NCBI RefSeq assembly: GCF_003814915.1
Contig: NZ_RKQK01000002.1
Location: forward strand, 1-64,000
Source of the DNA: Pacificibacter maritimus
GTDB taxonomy: Bacteria > Pseudomonadota > Alphaproteobacteria > Rhodobacterales > Rhodobacteraceae
Length of the DNA stretch: 64,000 nt
Reading direction: 5' to 3'
In this document: positions 56,386 to 64,000 of the stretch, in pieces
How the letters are laid out: every line of letters begins with the position of its first letter
How positions within the stretch are numbered: the first letter of the stretch is position 1
Program-made: the position numbers and the translations under genes
Notes under the pieces: generated by a model
What the model was told of the DNA's origin: nothing
What the model saw: the letters and a program-made list of their open reading frames with translations, nothing else
The model's database searches: none

Positions 56386-57306
56386 TCACATTTCCTTTCG
56401 CAAATCAACAAGGCGCAAAGCCAAGGCGATCACAGCGGTGATGATGATGGTCAAGACGACCCCTGCGACAGCGGCAAAGGCCCATTTCAGCGAACCCACT
56501 TGGCTCACGATGATATTGCCCAACAGGTTGACTTTTCGCCCTGACAAAGACGCGGCAGTGGCAAATTCGCCCAGCACCATGACAGAAACAAAGATCGACC
56601 CAACCATGACGCCTGGCAATGAAAGTGGCAGGATGATGCGGCGGAAGACTGTGCCGAATGAGGCACCCAGATCCCGTGCAGCTTCGATGACTGAGATGTC
56701 GATCCGACCCAACATAAAGGTGATCGGCCCCACCATGAATACACAGTAAATCTGGGTCATCCCCACAAGCACCGAGAATTCAGAGAACAGCAAAAAGGTC
56801 AGCGGTTCAGAAATTACGCCAAGCTTCAGCAAGATCGTATTGATCGCGCCTTCTGTGCCCAGCATCGGACGCCATGCGATAACGCGGATCAAAAACGAGG
56901 TCCAAAATGGAATGACGCAGGCGACCAAAAGCGCGGTTTGCAGCGTTTTGTTGCGCACGAAAAGTCCGATAAACAAAGCAACGGGATAGCCCACGACGAT
57001 GGTCGAAACGAGAACGATCAACCAAATTCGCAGCGTTGTCCAAATCGCGGTGAGATAGGTCGAGGAACTCAAGAAACGTTCCCAGCTTGCAGTCGTCAGA
57101 TCAGAATTCACCGCAAAAGTCGTTTGCGTCCAGAATGACACATAAATGACCATGACCATGGGCAAGACCATGAACAAGGCCATCCAGATCAAACCAGGTG
57201 TCAGCAATCCAAGGGCACGGCGGCGATCTTTGCGTTCGCGTATCAACGCGGGCGATTCAGCGGTCTGTGCTGAGGTGGCGCGGGGGTCTGTCGAAATGGC
57301 GGACAT
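56386..57306 (-). CDS. Polyamine-type ABC importer permease (PotB-like)
   Basis: 306 residues with six hydrophobic segments and the EAA loop EAARDLGASFGTVFRRIILP. Its start overlaps the ATPase stop as TGATG. With the PotC-like subunit it forms the channel. Confidence 0.9.
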   Translation of the reverse strand: MSAISTDPRATSAQTAESPALIRERKDRRRALGLLTPGLIWMALFMVLPMVMVIYVSFWTQTTFAVNSDLTTASWERFLSSSTYLTAIWTTLRIWLIVLVSTIVVGYPVALFIGLFVRNKTLQTALLVACVIPFWTSFLIRVIAWRPMLGTEGAINTILLKLGVISEPLTFLLFSEFSVLVGMTQIYCVFMVGPITFMLGRIDISVIEAARDLGASFGTVFRRIILPLSLPGVMVGSIFVSVMVLGEFATAASLSGRKVNLLGNIIVSQVGSLKWAFAAVAGVVLTIIITAVIALALRLVDLRKEM

Positions 57307-58328
57307 CAGGCAGCTCCGTGAAATTGACGTAAGGCATTGGAGGAAAAGTGCAGATCGTAGTCCTGCCCTTCGATGAGGTCGGGCAGACGTGGTTGACTTA
57401 GGTGATCAATGATTTGCAAAAGCGATCCGTCAGACGCCCTAAAGAATGACAAAGCCGTGGGGCCGTTGAATTCGCCTGTCAGGTATTGCGCCTTCAAGCT
57501 TAGGTGATCTTGCGGCGCAGTGCCCGGAGCACAGACTTCCATTTGATCAAAGCGCACGGCAATTTCTTGATTGGAAAGAGCATCTCCGCAAAGTCCGCCA
57601 TCAAAGGTGTTCCATGCATTCATGTGACGCGCGGCTTCGGCTGTGCGCGGTTGGCTAAATAACGTGTCAGGCGCATCTGATTGCGTGATCCGGCCATTCG
57701 CCAACACAGCAACTTCGTCGCCCATGGTCAGCGCCTCTGTTTCTGATCCTGTCACGTGTAAAAAGCTCACGCCAAGACGTTCGCGGATGGCGCGCAATTC
57801 GTCACACATCCGTGCGCGCAGGTTCGCATCAAGCGCCCCAAGCGGTTCATCCAAAAGCACGATACGAGGTTCACAAACCAAGGTGCGCGCAAGGGCAACA
57901 CGCTGGCGTTGACCACCCGAAATTGCGCCGACACCGCGATGACCGAAACCGTCCAAGCCGACCAATTTCAAGGCCTCTTGGGTGCGATCAAGAATTTCAG
58001 AATTGTTGCTCAACGGATTTTCTGCACGATAGCGCAGTCCGAATGCGACATTCTCTGCCACGCTCAAATGCGGAAACAGCGCGAAGTTCTGAAATACAAA
58101 TCCGATATCGCGTAGATGCGGCGCTTGCCCGTCGATGCGCTTTGAATTGATAGAAATCTCACCATGGTTCGGTTCCTCGAACCCTGCGATCAAGCGCAGC
58201 AATGTCGTTTTTCCCGATCCCGATGCCCCCAACAGGGACATATAGGTATCTTCTGGAACCACGAAATCAACACCGTCTAAGGCAACAGTGTCGCCGTAAA
58301 AGCGACTAATTTGGCTCAGCGTCAGCAC
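57306..58328 (-). CDS. Polyamine-type ABC importer ATPase (first copy)
   Basis: 340 residues. Walker A GASGSGKTTLL, signature ISGGQRQR (the usual Leu replaced by Ile), Walker B IVLLDEPLGALD; the switch position reads HVTGSETEA, with Gly in place of the usual His, so catalysis may be altered. A TOBE-like C-terminus is present. GTG start. First gene of the leftward set, divergent from the GntR-type regulator. Because its switch His appears missing, the second ATPase at 51591-52661 may supply hydrolysis. Confidence 0.88.
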   Translation of the reverse strand: MLTLSQISRFYGDTVALDGVDFVVPEDTYMSLLGASGSGKTTLLRLIAGFEEPNHGEISINSKRIDGQAPHLRDIGFVFQNFALFPHLSVAENVAFGLRYRAENPLSNNSEILDRTQEALKLVGLDGFGHRGVGAISGGQRQRVALARTLVCEPRIVLLDEPLGALDANLRARMCDELRAIRERLGVSFLHVTGSETEALTMGDEVAVLANGRITQSDAPDTLFSQPRTAEAARHMNAWNTFDGGLCGDALSNQEIAVRFDQMEVCAPGTAPQDHLSLKAQYLTGEFNGPTALSFFRASDGSLLQIIDHLSQPRLPDLIEGQDYDLHFSSNALRQFHGAA

Positions 58329-58596
58329 AATATTTTTCCCCGTTGGATAATTATGACTTTCCTAATGCAAACATCATTTTGTGCGCATGCGTAAAGAAGA
58401 AAATGATTTTTCTGCTAAATAACTGATCAAAGAGAATAAGGAATAATCAACATTTCGCTTATAAGTATCTGTTTAATATATATAAATTTTAGGATGCACA
58501 AAAAATGATCTGAATTGATTTTTGCATACAAAAACAAACCCCTTTTCACAAAACTTGCCGTGGTTTATGTTCAAACGATGCAGTGAAGAGGTAAAA

Positions 58597-59607
58597 ATGG
58601 GCAGTTCAGAGACTCACAGAATCGAAAGTGAAACACTTGATAAGCGCGTGCCGCTTTTCGAAGTCGCTGCCAATTTCATTCGCAACAATATCAAGCTGGG
58701 CCATCTGTATTCTGGTTTGGTTTTGCAAGAAGGCGCCTTGGCGGACCGCTTGGATATGTCGCGTGCCACCATCAAACGGGCGCTCGAAATCATCGAAGGC
58801 GAATCTTTGATTGAACGGTTTTCTGGACGTGGTTTTTTGGTCTCAGGGGAAAATCTGACACCCAAACGGGTTAATCTGCGCGAACTGACTTTGGATCATG
58901 ACGACTCGCAAGAAGAATCAGGCAAACCAAGCTGGCTTAGGGTTTATGATGACGTGGCTTTCCATGTCACCCGCAGCCCTGTTTTTGGCCGCTGTCGCAT
59001 TGTCGAAGCCTTGGTCGCCGAAGAATACCATGTGTCCCGCACCATTGTGCGTGATGTTCTGGCGCGCCTGCAAGAACGGGGATTGGTACAAAAAAATCGC
59101 ACCTCGCGCTGGGTTGTCGACCCGCTTTCGTCCAAGAAGATCAAAGACAAATACGAATTGCGCAAGATTTTGGAAGTGGCTGCACTGGCCTCATCCACCC
59201 TGCCATACGAGCCCTTGAAAAAGCTCGCACAGGAAATTGGTGCGTTACCCCGCGAAGAACAGATCACTTCAGATAAGTGGATAGCGATAGACAAACAGTT
59301 CTTCGATATGATGATCTTGTCCACCCCGAATGAAGATCTTGCGACTGTGGCAAGCAACAACAAATTGGCGCTAGAAGCTTGCCAATCAGCGTTGTTTTCA
59401 CTTGGTCTGCCCCCTGACACTCAATCGATCATGGAGCTTGGACAAGTGATTGAACTCGCGCTTTCAGGGTCAACTTCAACCGCTTCTTTCATGCTGGCAC
59501 AGCATTTGGAAAAGGCCTGTGATCGAACGATTGCACAGTTGAAAATCACAGCAATAATCCAACCACCTGCGGAGTTTCCGTCATACTTACAGTTTTCGCA
59601 AAGCTAA
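58597..59607 (+). CDS. GntR-type regulator with two winged-helix domains
   Basis: 336 residues from ATG 58597 (RBS gaagagg). The first winged helix lies at about 20-80 (LQEGALADRLDMSRATIKRA), the second at about 120-180 (EALVAEEYHVSRTIVRDVLA), followed by an FCD-like helical ligand domain. Ordinary FadR/FCD members have one DNA-binding domain, so this is a doubled form. It is transcribed away from the transporter operon across an AT-rich 270-base interval and very likely controls it. Confidence 0.85.
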   Translation: MGSSETHRIESETLDKRVPLFEVAANFIRNNIKLGHLYSGLVLQEGALADRLDMSRATIKRALEIIEGESLIERFSGRGFLVSGENLTPKRVNLRELTLDHDDSQEESGKPSWLRVYDDVAFHVTRSPVFGRCRIVEALVAEEYHVSRTIVRDVLARLQERGLVQKNRTSRWVVDPLSSKKIKDKYELRKILEVAALASSTLPYEPLKKLAQEIGALPREEQITSDKWIAIDKQFFDMMILSTPNEDLATVASNNKLALEACQSALFSLGLPPDTQSIMELGQVIELALSGSTSTASFMLAQHLEKACDRTIAQLKITAIIQPPAEFPSYLQFSQS

Positions 59608-59612
59608 CCAGT

Positions 59613-60269
59613 TTATTGCGCAGGCGTTTTGAGGTTGGACATAAGGTGGTAAAATTTCTCACCCTGAATGGCCACATGGGCACGCAACACAGTCCCTGCG
59701 GTTTCGGCCGCCCCTGATCTGAGCGCTTCGACGACTTGGATATGTTCCAACATGGATTGCCTCATACGGCCCCGTAAGCGCAATTGCAGCCTGCGAAACG
59801 GCCGCAAACGCCGATGAAGTCTGATGACCTCGCCTTCCAGAAATGAATTTCCCGCTTGCGAATAGATGATGTGGTGAAAGCGTTCGTTTTCTCGGTAGTA
59901 GGCGTCTGCATCGTTGTTATCCACAGCCATTTGGCACAAACGGTTTGCGTCTTCTAAAGCGTCCAAAGCTGCATCTGAAATTCGCGATGCGGCCAAGCGC
60001 CCACAGACGGCTTCGAGCTCGGCCATGGCTTCGAACATTTCCATCAATTCAACGGGCCCTGGTTGGCGTACAAAAACGCCCCTGCGCGGCAATTGTTCTG
60101 CCAAGCCCGCATTGACCAGACGTTGCAAAGCTTCGCGAATTGGCGTGCGAGACACGCCAAATTTTTCTGCAAGCTTCACCTCATCCAGACGATCCCCGTC
60201 TTGGTATTCACCTGACAGAAGCACGTCTTCTAAAGCATCTGCGATCTTATCTGCGCGTCTTATATCCAT
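59613..60269 (-). CDS. matR: GntR/FCD regulator of malonate genes
   Basis: 218 residues. Winged helix at about 5-70 (VKLAEKFGVSRTPIREALQR) and FCD ligand domain after residue 75 (AELEAVCGRLAA ... HHIIYSQAGN). It is divergent from malonyl-CoA decarboxylase and synthetase, matching MatR of rhizobia, which senses malonate. A perfect palindrome with a TTGTATACAA core lies between them. It is nearly tail-to-tail with the two-domain GntR gene. Confidence 0.88.
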   Translation of the reverse strand: MDIRRADKIADALEDVLLSGEYQDGDRLDEVKLAEKFGVSRTPIREALQRLVNAGLAEQLPRRGVFVRQPGPVELMEMFEAMAELEAVCGRLAASRISDAALDALEDANRLCQMAVDNNDADAYYRENERFHHIIYSQAGNSFLEGEVIRLHRRLRPFRRLQLRLRGRMRQSMLEHIQVVEALRSGAAETAGTVLRAHVAIQGEKFYHLMSNLKTPAQ

Positions 60270-60311
60270 GTTAATTATGTACCAAAGGTGATTATGGCGC
60301 GCAAGAGTTCC

Positions 60312-60329
60312 ATTATTGTATACAATAAT
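60312..60329. promoter_or_regulatory. MatR-type palindromic operator
   Basis: attattgtatacaataat is a perfect 18-base palindrome. The core TTGTATACA matches the published rhizobial MatR site (TCTTGTATACACGA) as I remember it. It lies 43 bases from the matR start and 118 bases before the decarboxylase start. Confidence 0.82.
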
Positions 60330-60446
60330 ATTGACATTGAATGCATAAATGCGCTGTTATCACCGCAGCAAATGGATGCCGTACCACGCGCCTTTCTGAG
60401 TTCGAAAGCCGCCCTACGGCACGGGACTTATGGATGGACAAAGAAC

Positions 60447-61694
60447 ATGACTTTATTGGCCGATCTTCTTTCAACCGTATTCGAGCGGCGCTATCGCCAA
60501 CCTTCTAAAACAACCCCAAACGCACGCCCTATCGCAGAACTGGCGCAAGAATTGATAGGATCTGCTGGGGAGATTTCTGGGCTTGCTTTAGCGTCAGACA
60601 TTTTGGCTGGGTATGCGCAACTGGATGACGATGGAAAAGTCGAGTTTTTCCGACATATGGCCACACAGATGAACATTGACCCAGAGCAGCTTCGTACGAC
60701 TTTGGATGCCTATGAGAATGCGCCATCGAAGAAAACCTATGGCGCTTATATGGCTGCCGCAGAACCGCGGCGCCAAGAATTTATCCGCAGATTGAACAGT
60801 GTACCAGGCGCCACAGGGGCACTTGTGTCCATGCGTGCGGACCTGTTGCGCTTAGGGCGAAGTGAACCTGAATTGGAGGCTCTTGATTTGGATTTTCGCC
60901 ACCTGTTCGTCTCTTGGTTTAACCGTGGCTTTCTTGTTTTGCGTCCAATCAACTGGGAAAGCCCCGCGCATATTTTGGAAAAAATTTCGGCTTACGAAGC
61001 AGTCCATGCAATCGACAGTTGGGACGATCTGCGCAGGCGGTTGCAGCCCGAGGATCGGCGATGCTTTGCATTTTTTCACCCCGCCATGCCCGACGAACCG
61101 CTTATTTTCGTCGAAGTGGCCCTGACCCAAGGCACGCCTGGTTCTGTGCAAATGTTGCTGGCAGAAGATCGCCAAGCCATGGGCGCAGATGAAGCGGACA
61201 CTGCGGTCTTTTATTCAATTTCCAATTGTCAGGCAGGGCTTGCCAGTATTTCCTTTGGCAATTCTTTGATTAAACAAGTGGCCGCTGATCTCGCGGCGGA
61301 ATTGCCGAACTTAACCACCTTTGTCACGCTGTCTCCGATTCCAAAACTTAAATCATGGATGGCGCAAGAAATGCCCGACTGGACCTCAGAAAACCCTGAA
61401 GATATGAAAGCAGTGGCAGCGCAATATCTATTGCAAGCCAAAGGACGCGCAGGGATGCCATATGATCCCGTGGCGCGTTTTCATTTGGGAAATGGCGCGC
61501 GTGTGCATGCGATTCATACGGCGGCGGACACATCAGACAAGGGCATGGCACAATCAGGCGGCACGATGGTGAATTACCTGTATGATTTGGAAAGCGTTAC
61601 CAAAAACCAAGAAAACTTTGCGACTGAACAAACAGTCGCGGCCTCGCCTGAGGTCACACAACTATCGAATTTAGATTTACGCTCAAAGGCCTAG
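60447..61694 (+). CDS. matA: Malonyl-CoA decarboxylase
   Basis: 415 residues from ATG 60447. Motifs of the family: CQAGLASISFGNSLIKQV, FVTLSPIPKLKSW, FHLGNGARVHAIH and SGGTMVNYLYDL. It converts malonyl-CoA to acetyl-CoA and CO2. A longer frame from 60288 would run through the palindromic operator, so the later start is chosen. The synthetase gene follows after 13 bases. Confidence 0.92.
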   Translation: MTLLADLLSTVFERRYRQPSKTTPNARPIAELAQELIGSAGEISGLALASDILAGYAQLDDDGKVEFFRHMATQMNIDPEQLRTTLDAYENAPSKKTYGAYMAAAEPRRQEFIRRLNSVPGATGALVSMRADLLRLGRSEPELEALDLDFRHLFVSWFNRGFLVLRPINWESPAHILEKISAYEAVHAIDSWDDLRRRLQPEDRRCFAFFHPAMPDEPLIFVEVALTQGTPGSVQMLLAEDRQAMGADEADTAVFYSISNCQAGLASISFGNSLIKQVAADLAAELPNLTTFVTLSPIPKLKSWMAQEMPDWTSENPEDMKAVAAQYLLQAKGRAGMPYDPVARFHLGNGARVHAIHTAADTSDKGMAQSGGTMVNYLYDLESVTKNQENFATEQTVAASPEVTQLSNLDLRSKA

Positions 61695-61707
61695 GAAGGG
61701 CATTCTC

Positions 61708-63222
61708 ATGGCAAACCTACTTTACGATCACCTATTTGGGACACATGCAGGCAAGACAACGCCGTTTTTGTATTTGCTCAATGGGGATGTCATCACCCAC
61801 CAAAGCTTTTTGGAAATGGCCGCGCAGATTGCCAACGCTATGACGGAACAGGGATTAAAAACAGGCGACCGTGTTGCTGTTCAAATCGAGAAAACGCCAC
61901 AGGCATTGGCGGTTTATGCGGCTTGCGCCCAAGCGGGATTGGTATTTTTACCGCTGAACACCGCCTATACGGTAGATGAGTTGACCTATTTTATCGAAAA
62001 TAGCGGCGCGTCACTGATTGTCTGCGATACCTCGCGCCAAGACGACATTCGCGCCGTGGCCAAGCCATTGTCCGCTGCCGTTGAAACCCTTGACGCAGAC
62101 GGGTCTGGGTCATTGATGCAAAAGGCAGAAAGCCAGCCAACCCAGTTTGAAACAGTAGCACGCGGGCCAGATGATTTGGCGGCTTTCCTATATACCTCAG
62201 GGACGACTGGGCGCTCGAAAGGCGCGATGCTGACCCAGAAAAACCTATTATCCAATGCGCAAGCTTTGGTAAAGGAATGGCGTTTTACGTCGGATGATAC
62301 GCTGCTACACGCTTTGCCGATTTTCCATACACACGGCCTGTTTGTTGCCACCAATGTCACATTGATCGCTGGCAGCAGTATGGTGTTCATGCCCAAGTTC
62401 GACACTGACAAGATCATCGAATGGATGCCGAAAGCCACGACCCTGATGGGGGTTCCTACCTTTTACACGCGGCTATTGGCGGACGAGCGGTTTACCAAGG
62501 ATCTGACCGCGCATATGCGTTTGTTTGTGTCTGGATCTGCCCCGCTTTTAGCGGAAACCCATGTTCAATTTGAACAGCGCACAGGCCACCGCATTCTGGA
62601 ACGCTACGGCATGACAGAAACCAATATGAATACGTCCAACCCCTATCATGGCGAACGGCGTGCAGGCACTGTTGGATTTCCACTGCCTGGAACCGAGTTG
62701 AAAATCACCAATCCCGATGATGGCGCCACCCTGCCCGATGGCGAGGTCGGACAAATCGAAGTGCGCGGAGCCAATGTGTTCAAAGGCTATTGGCAAATGC
62801 CTGAAAAGACCGCTGCAGAACTGCGCGAAGATGGTTTTTTCATCACGGGCGATTTGGGCATGATCGACGAAGATGGTTACGTGCATATCGTGGGCCGCAA
62901 CAAAGATCTTATTATTTCAGGGGGGTACAATATTTACCCCAAAGAAATCGAAATGGTTCTTGATGATCAAGACGGCGTTTTGGAAAGTGCGGTGATTGGC
63001 GTACCTCACCCTGACTTTGGCGAAACTGTGCTTGGCGTTATTATCGCTCAGCCCGATGAATCGCCAGATTTAGACAGTCTGATGAAGGCGGTTCAAAAAT
63101 CTCTGGCGCGTTTCAAGCATCCGCGCAAATTGGTCATCTTGGATGAATTACCACGCAACACGATGGGCAAAGTGCAAAAAAACCTGTTGCGCGACACCTA
63201 TAAAGACGCGTTTACGTCATAG
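61708..63222 (+). CDS. matB: Malonyl-CoA synthetase
   Basis: 504 residues, the usual MatB length. AMP-forming ligase motifs: AFLYTSGTTGRSKGAM, ERYGMTETNMNTSNPYHGER (with the family's Thr and Arg near the malonate carboxylate), FITGDLGMIDEDGYVHIVGR, and NTMGKVQKN with the catalytic Lys. It activates malonate to malonyl-CoA, which MatA decarboxylates. No dedicated malonate transporter is seen next to it. Confidence 0.94.
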   Translation: MANLLYDHLFGTHAGKTTPFLYLLNGDVITHQSFLEMAAQIANAMTEQGLKTGDRVAVQIEKTPQALAVYAACAQAGLVFLPLNTAYTVDELTYFIENSGASLIVCDTSRQDDIRAVAKPLSAAVETLDADGSGSLMQKAESQPTQFETVARGPDDLAAFLYTSGTTGRSKGAMLTQKNLLSNAQALVKEWRFTSDDTLLHALPIFHTHGLFVATNVTLIAGSSMVFMPKFDTDKIIEWMPKATTLMGVPTFYTRLLADERFTKDLTAHMRLFVSGSAPLLAETHVQFEQRTGHRILERYGMTETNMNTSNPYHGERRAGTVGFPLPGTELKITNPDDGATLPDGEVGQIEVRGANVFKGYWQMPEKTAAELREDGFFITGDLGMIDEDGYVHIVGRNKDLIISGGYNIYPKEIEMVLDDQDGVLESAVIGVPHPDFGETVLGVIIAQPDESPDLDSLMKAVQKSLARFKHPRKLVILDELPRNTMGKVQKNLLRDTYKDAFTS

Positions 63223-63238
63223 AGCCGTCAGACAGTTT

Positions 63239-63271
63239 AGGGCAAGCTTGCAACATGAACGAGCTTGCCCT
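63239..63271 (+). terminator. Terminator of the matAB unit
   Basis: agggcaagct (63239-63248) pairs with agcttgccct (63262-63271), followed by cttctc. It also lies just before the stop of the convergent transporter gene. Confidence 0.68.
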
Positions 63272-63317
63272 CTTCTCAAAAGCACGGGCCAAAAAAATTG
63301 ACAGATCGCAACATGCG

Positions 63318-64000
63318 TCAGGCAATAAAACGGGTGCGCGTGCGATTGGCGAAAGCAACCAATGTCAGCATCACAGGCACTTCGACCAAGACGCCCACGA
63401 CAGTCGCCAAAGCTGCGCCTGAATTTAATCCAAACAGACTGATTGCAACGGCCACAGCCAATTCGAAGAAATTCGATGTGCCGATCAAGGCGCAAGGCGC
63501 CGCAACTTTATGCGGTACCTTCAAAGCAAAGGCCGCGCCATAAGCCAGCGCGAAAATCCCATAGCTTTGCACCACAATAGGCACTGCAATCAAAACGATC
63601 ACCAAGGGTTTGGTGACAATGACTTGGCCCTGCAATCCGAATAGGATCATGACTGTCACGATCAATCCAACAACAGAATAGGGTTTTACACTGGTTTGAA
63701 ATGCTTCGATGCGGTCTTTTGTGCCAAGCGCTTTGCGGGTGATCAAACCTGCGATTAAAGGCAGGGCCATAAACAAAACCACCGACAAGACCAAGGTCGA
63801 CCAAGGCACCGTGATATCCGTGACCCCCAGTAAAAACGCCACGATTGGGGCAAAGGCCACGATCATGATCAAATCATTCACAGAGACCTGCAACAGCGTA
63901 TAGGTTGCATCGCCTTTGGTCAGTTGTGACCAGATAAACACCATCGCCGTACACGGCGCTGCCCCCAATAAAATTAGTCCTGCGATATATTGCGATGCCT
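63318..64000 (-). CDS. ACR3-type arsenite efflux transporter, partial
   Basis: The C-terminal part of an ACR3-family permease; the 5' end lies beyond the window. Signature [15 protein letters not shown] (with the functional Cys), [20 protein letters not shown], and further hydrophobic segments. The family expels arsenite using the membrane potential. The rest of an ars operon would be to the right. Confidence 0.9.
   Translation of the reverse strand, partial: ASQYIAGLILLGAAPCTAMVFIWSQLTKGDATYTLLQVSVNDLIMIVAFAPIVAFLLGVTDITVPWSTLVLSVVLFMALPLIAGLITRKALGTKDRIEAFQTSVKPYSVVGLIVTVMILFGLQGQVIVTKPLVIVLIAVPIVVQSYGIFALAYGAAFALKVPHKVAAPCALIGTSNFFELAVAVAISLFGLNSGAALATVVGVLVEVPVMLTLVAFANRTRTRFIA

Noticed and set aside
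60288-60446. N-terminal extension of malonyl-CoA decarboxylase
   Set aside because: It would translate through the palindromic operator and has no family similarity.

Overview
This window looks like chromosome from a marine alphaproteobacterium of the Rhodobacterales (Roseobacter group). That reading rests on a hisD-UPF0262-phosphatase-infA-maf-RNase E/G-yacG run, DUF2948 next to murA, an ECF sigma/RskA-type anti-sigma pair beside a DUF4394 protein, an RTX protein ending in a Hint domain, and a malonyl-CoA decarboxylase/synthetase locus. The species cannot be named from sequence alone.

Layout. 1-12.8 kb holds an ECF sigma/anti-sigma operon with a DUF4394 secreted protein, a glycine-betaine-type ABC importer (proX, a hairpin attenuator, then proW-proV), an exporter-type ABC protein, a BON-LysM protein, and a divergent ketoacyl-ACP synthase III-like / acyl-CoA synthetase pair. 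12.8-20.6 kb is core genome: L,D-transpeptidase, tRNA-Thr(GGT), murA, hisD, infA, maf, rng, yacG and tRNA-Phe(GAA).

From just after tRNA-Phe to about 38.77 kb lies a decaying accessory island. At its right end is a P4-type tyrosine integrase split by one in-frame stop. A 13-base repeat is shared between the tRNA-proximal end and the integrase promoter. The island carries an AlpA-like regulator with a stop at codon 12, serine-recombinase debris, a hipBA module whose hipA has two amber codons, a GAF-PAS-PAS-GGDEF-EAL protein, a universal stress protein, an SRAP/YedK protein, a 33-residue glycine-rich microprotein, a lipoprotein with a Slam-type outer-membrane partner, and three related LuxR-type regulators of which only one is intact.

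39.2-46.5 kb has the RTX-Hint protein, a gene-poor 1.46 kb stretch, an AraC regulator, and an atypical SDR / GST / aldehyde dehydrogenase cluster. 47.0-58.3 kb is a long leftward gene set, probably one catabolic regulon. It encodes two polyamine-type ABC ATPases, two permeases, a Tat-exported binding protein, two short-chain dehydrogenases, a polysaccharide-deacetylase-fold hydrolase (possibly imidase-like), a Cys-rich small protein, a CobW-family GTPase, a second binding protein without a signal peptide, and an asparaginase. A GntR-type regulator with two winged-helix domains is transcribed divergently from it. 59.6-63.2 kb is the malonate locus (matR-type GntR, an 18-base palindromic operator, malonyl-CoA decarboxylase, malonyl-CoA synthetase). 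An ACR3-type arsenite efflux gene runs off the right end.

The best candidates for new biology are the Slam/lipoprotein pair, the 47-58 kb uptake-and-hydrolysis locus with its leaderless binding protein, and the concentration of single in-frame stops in otherwise readable island genes.
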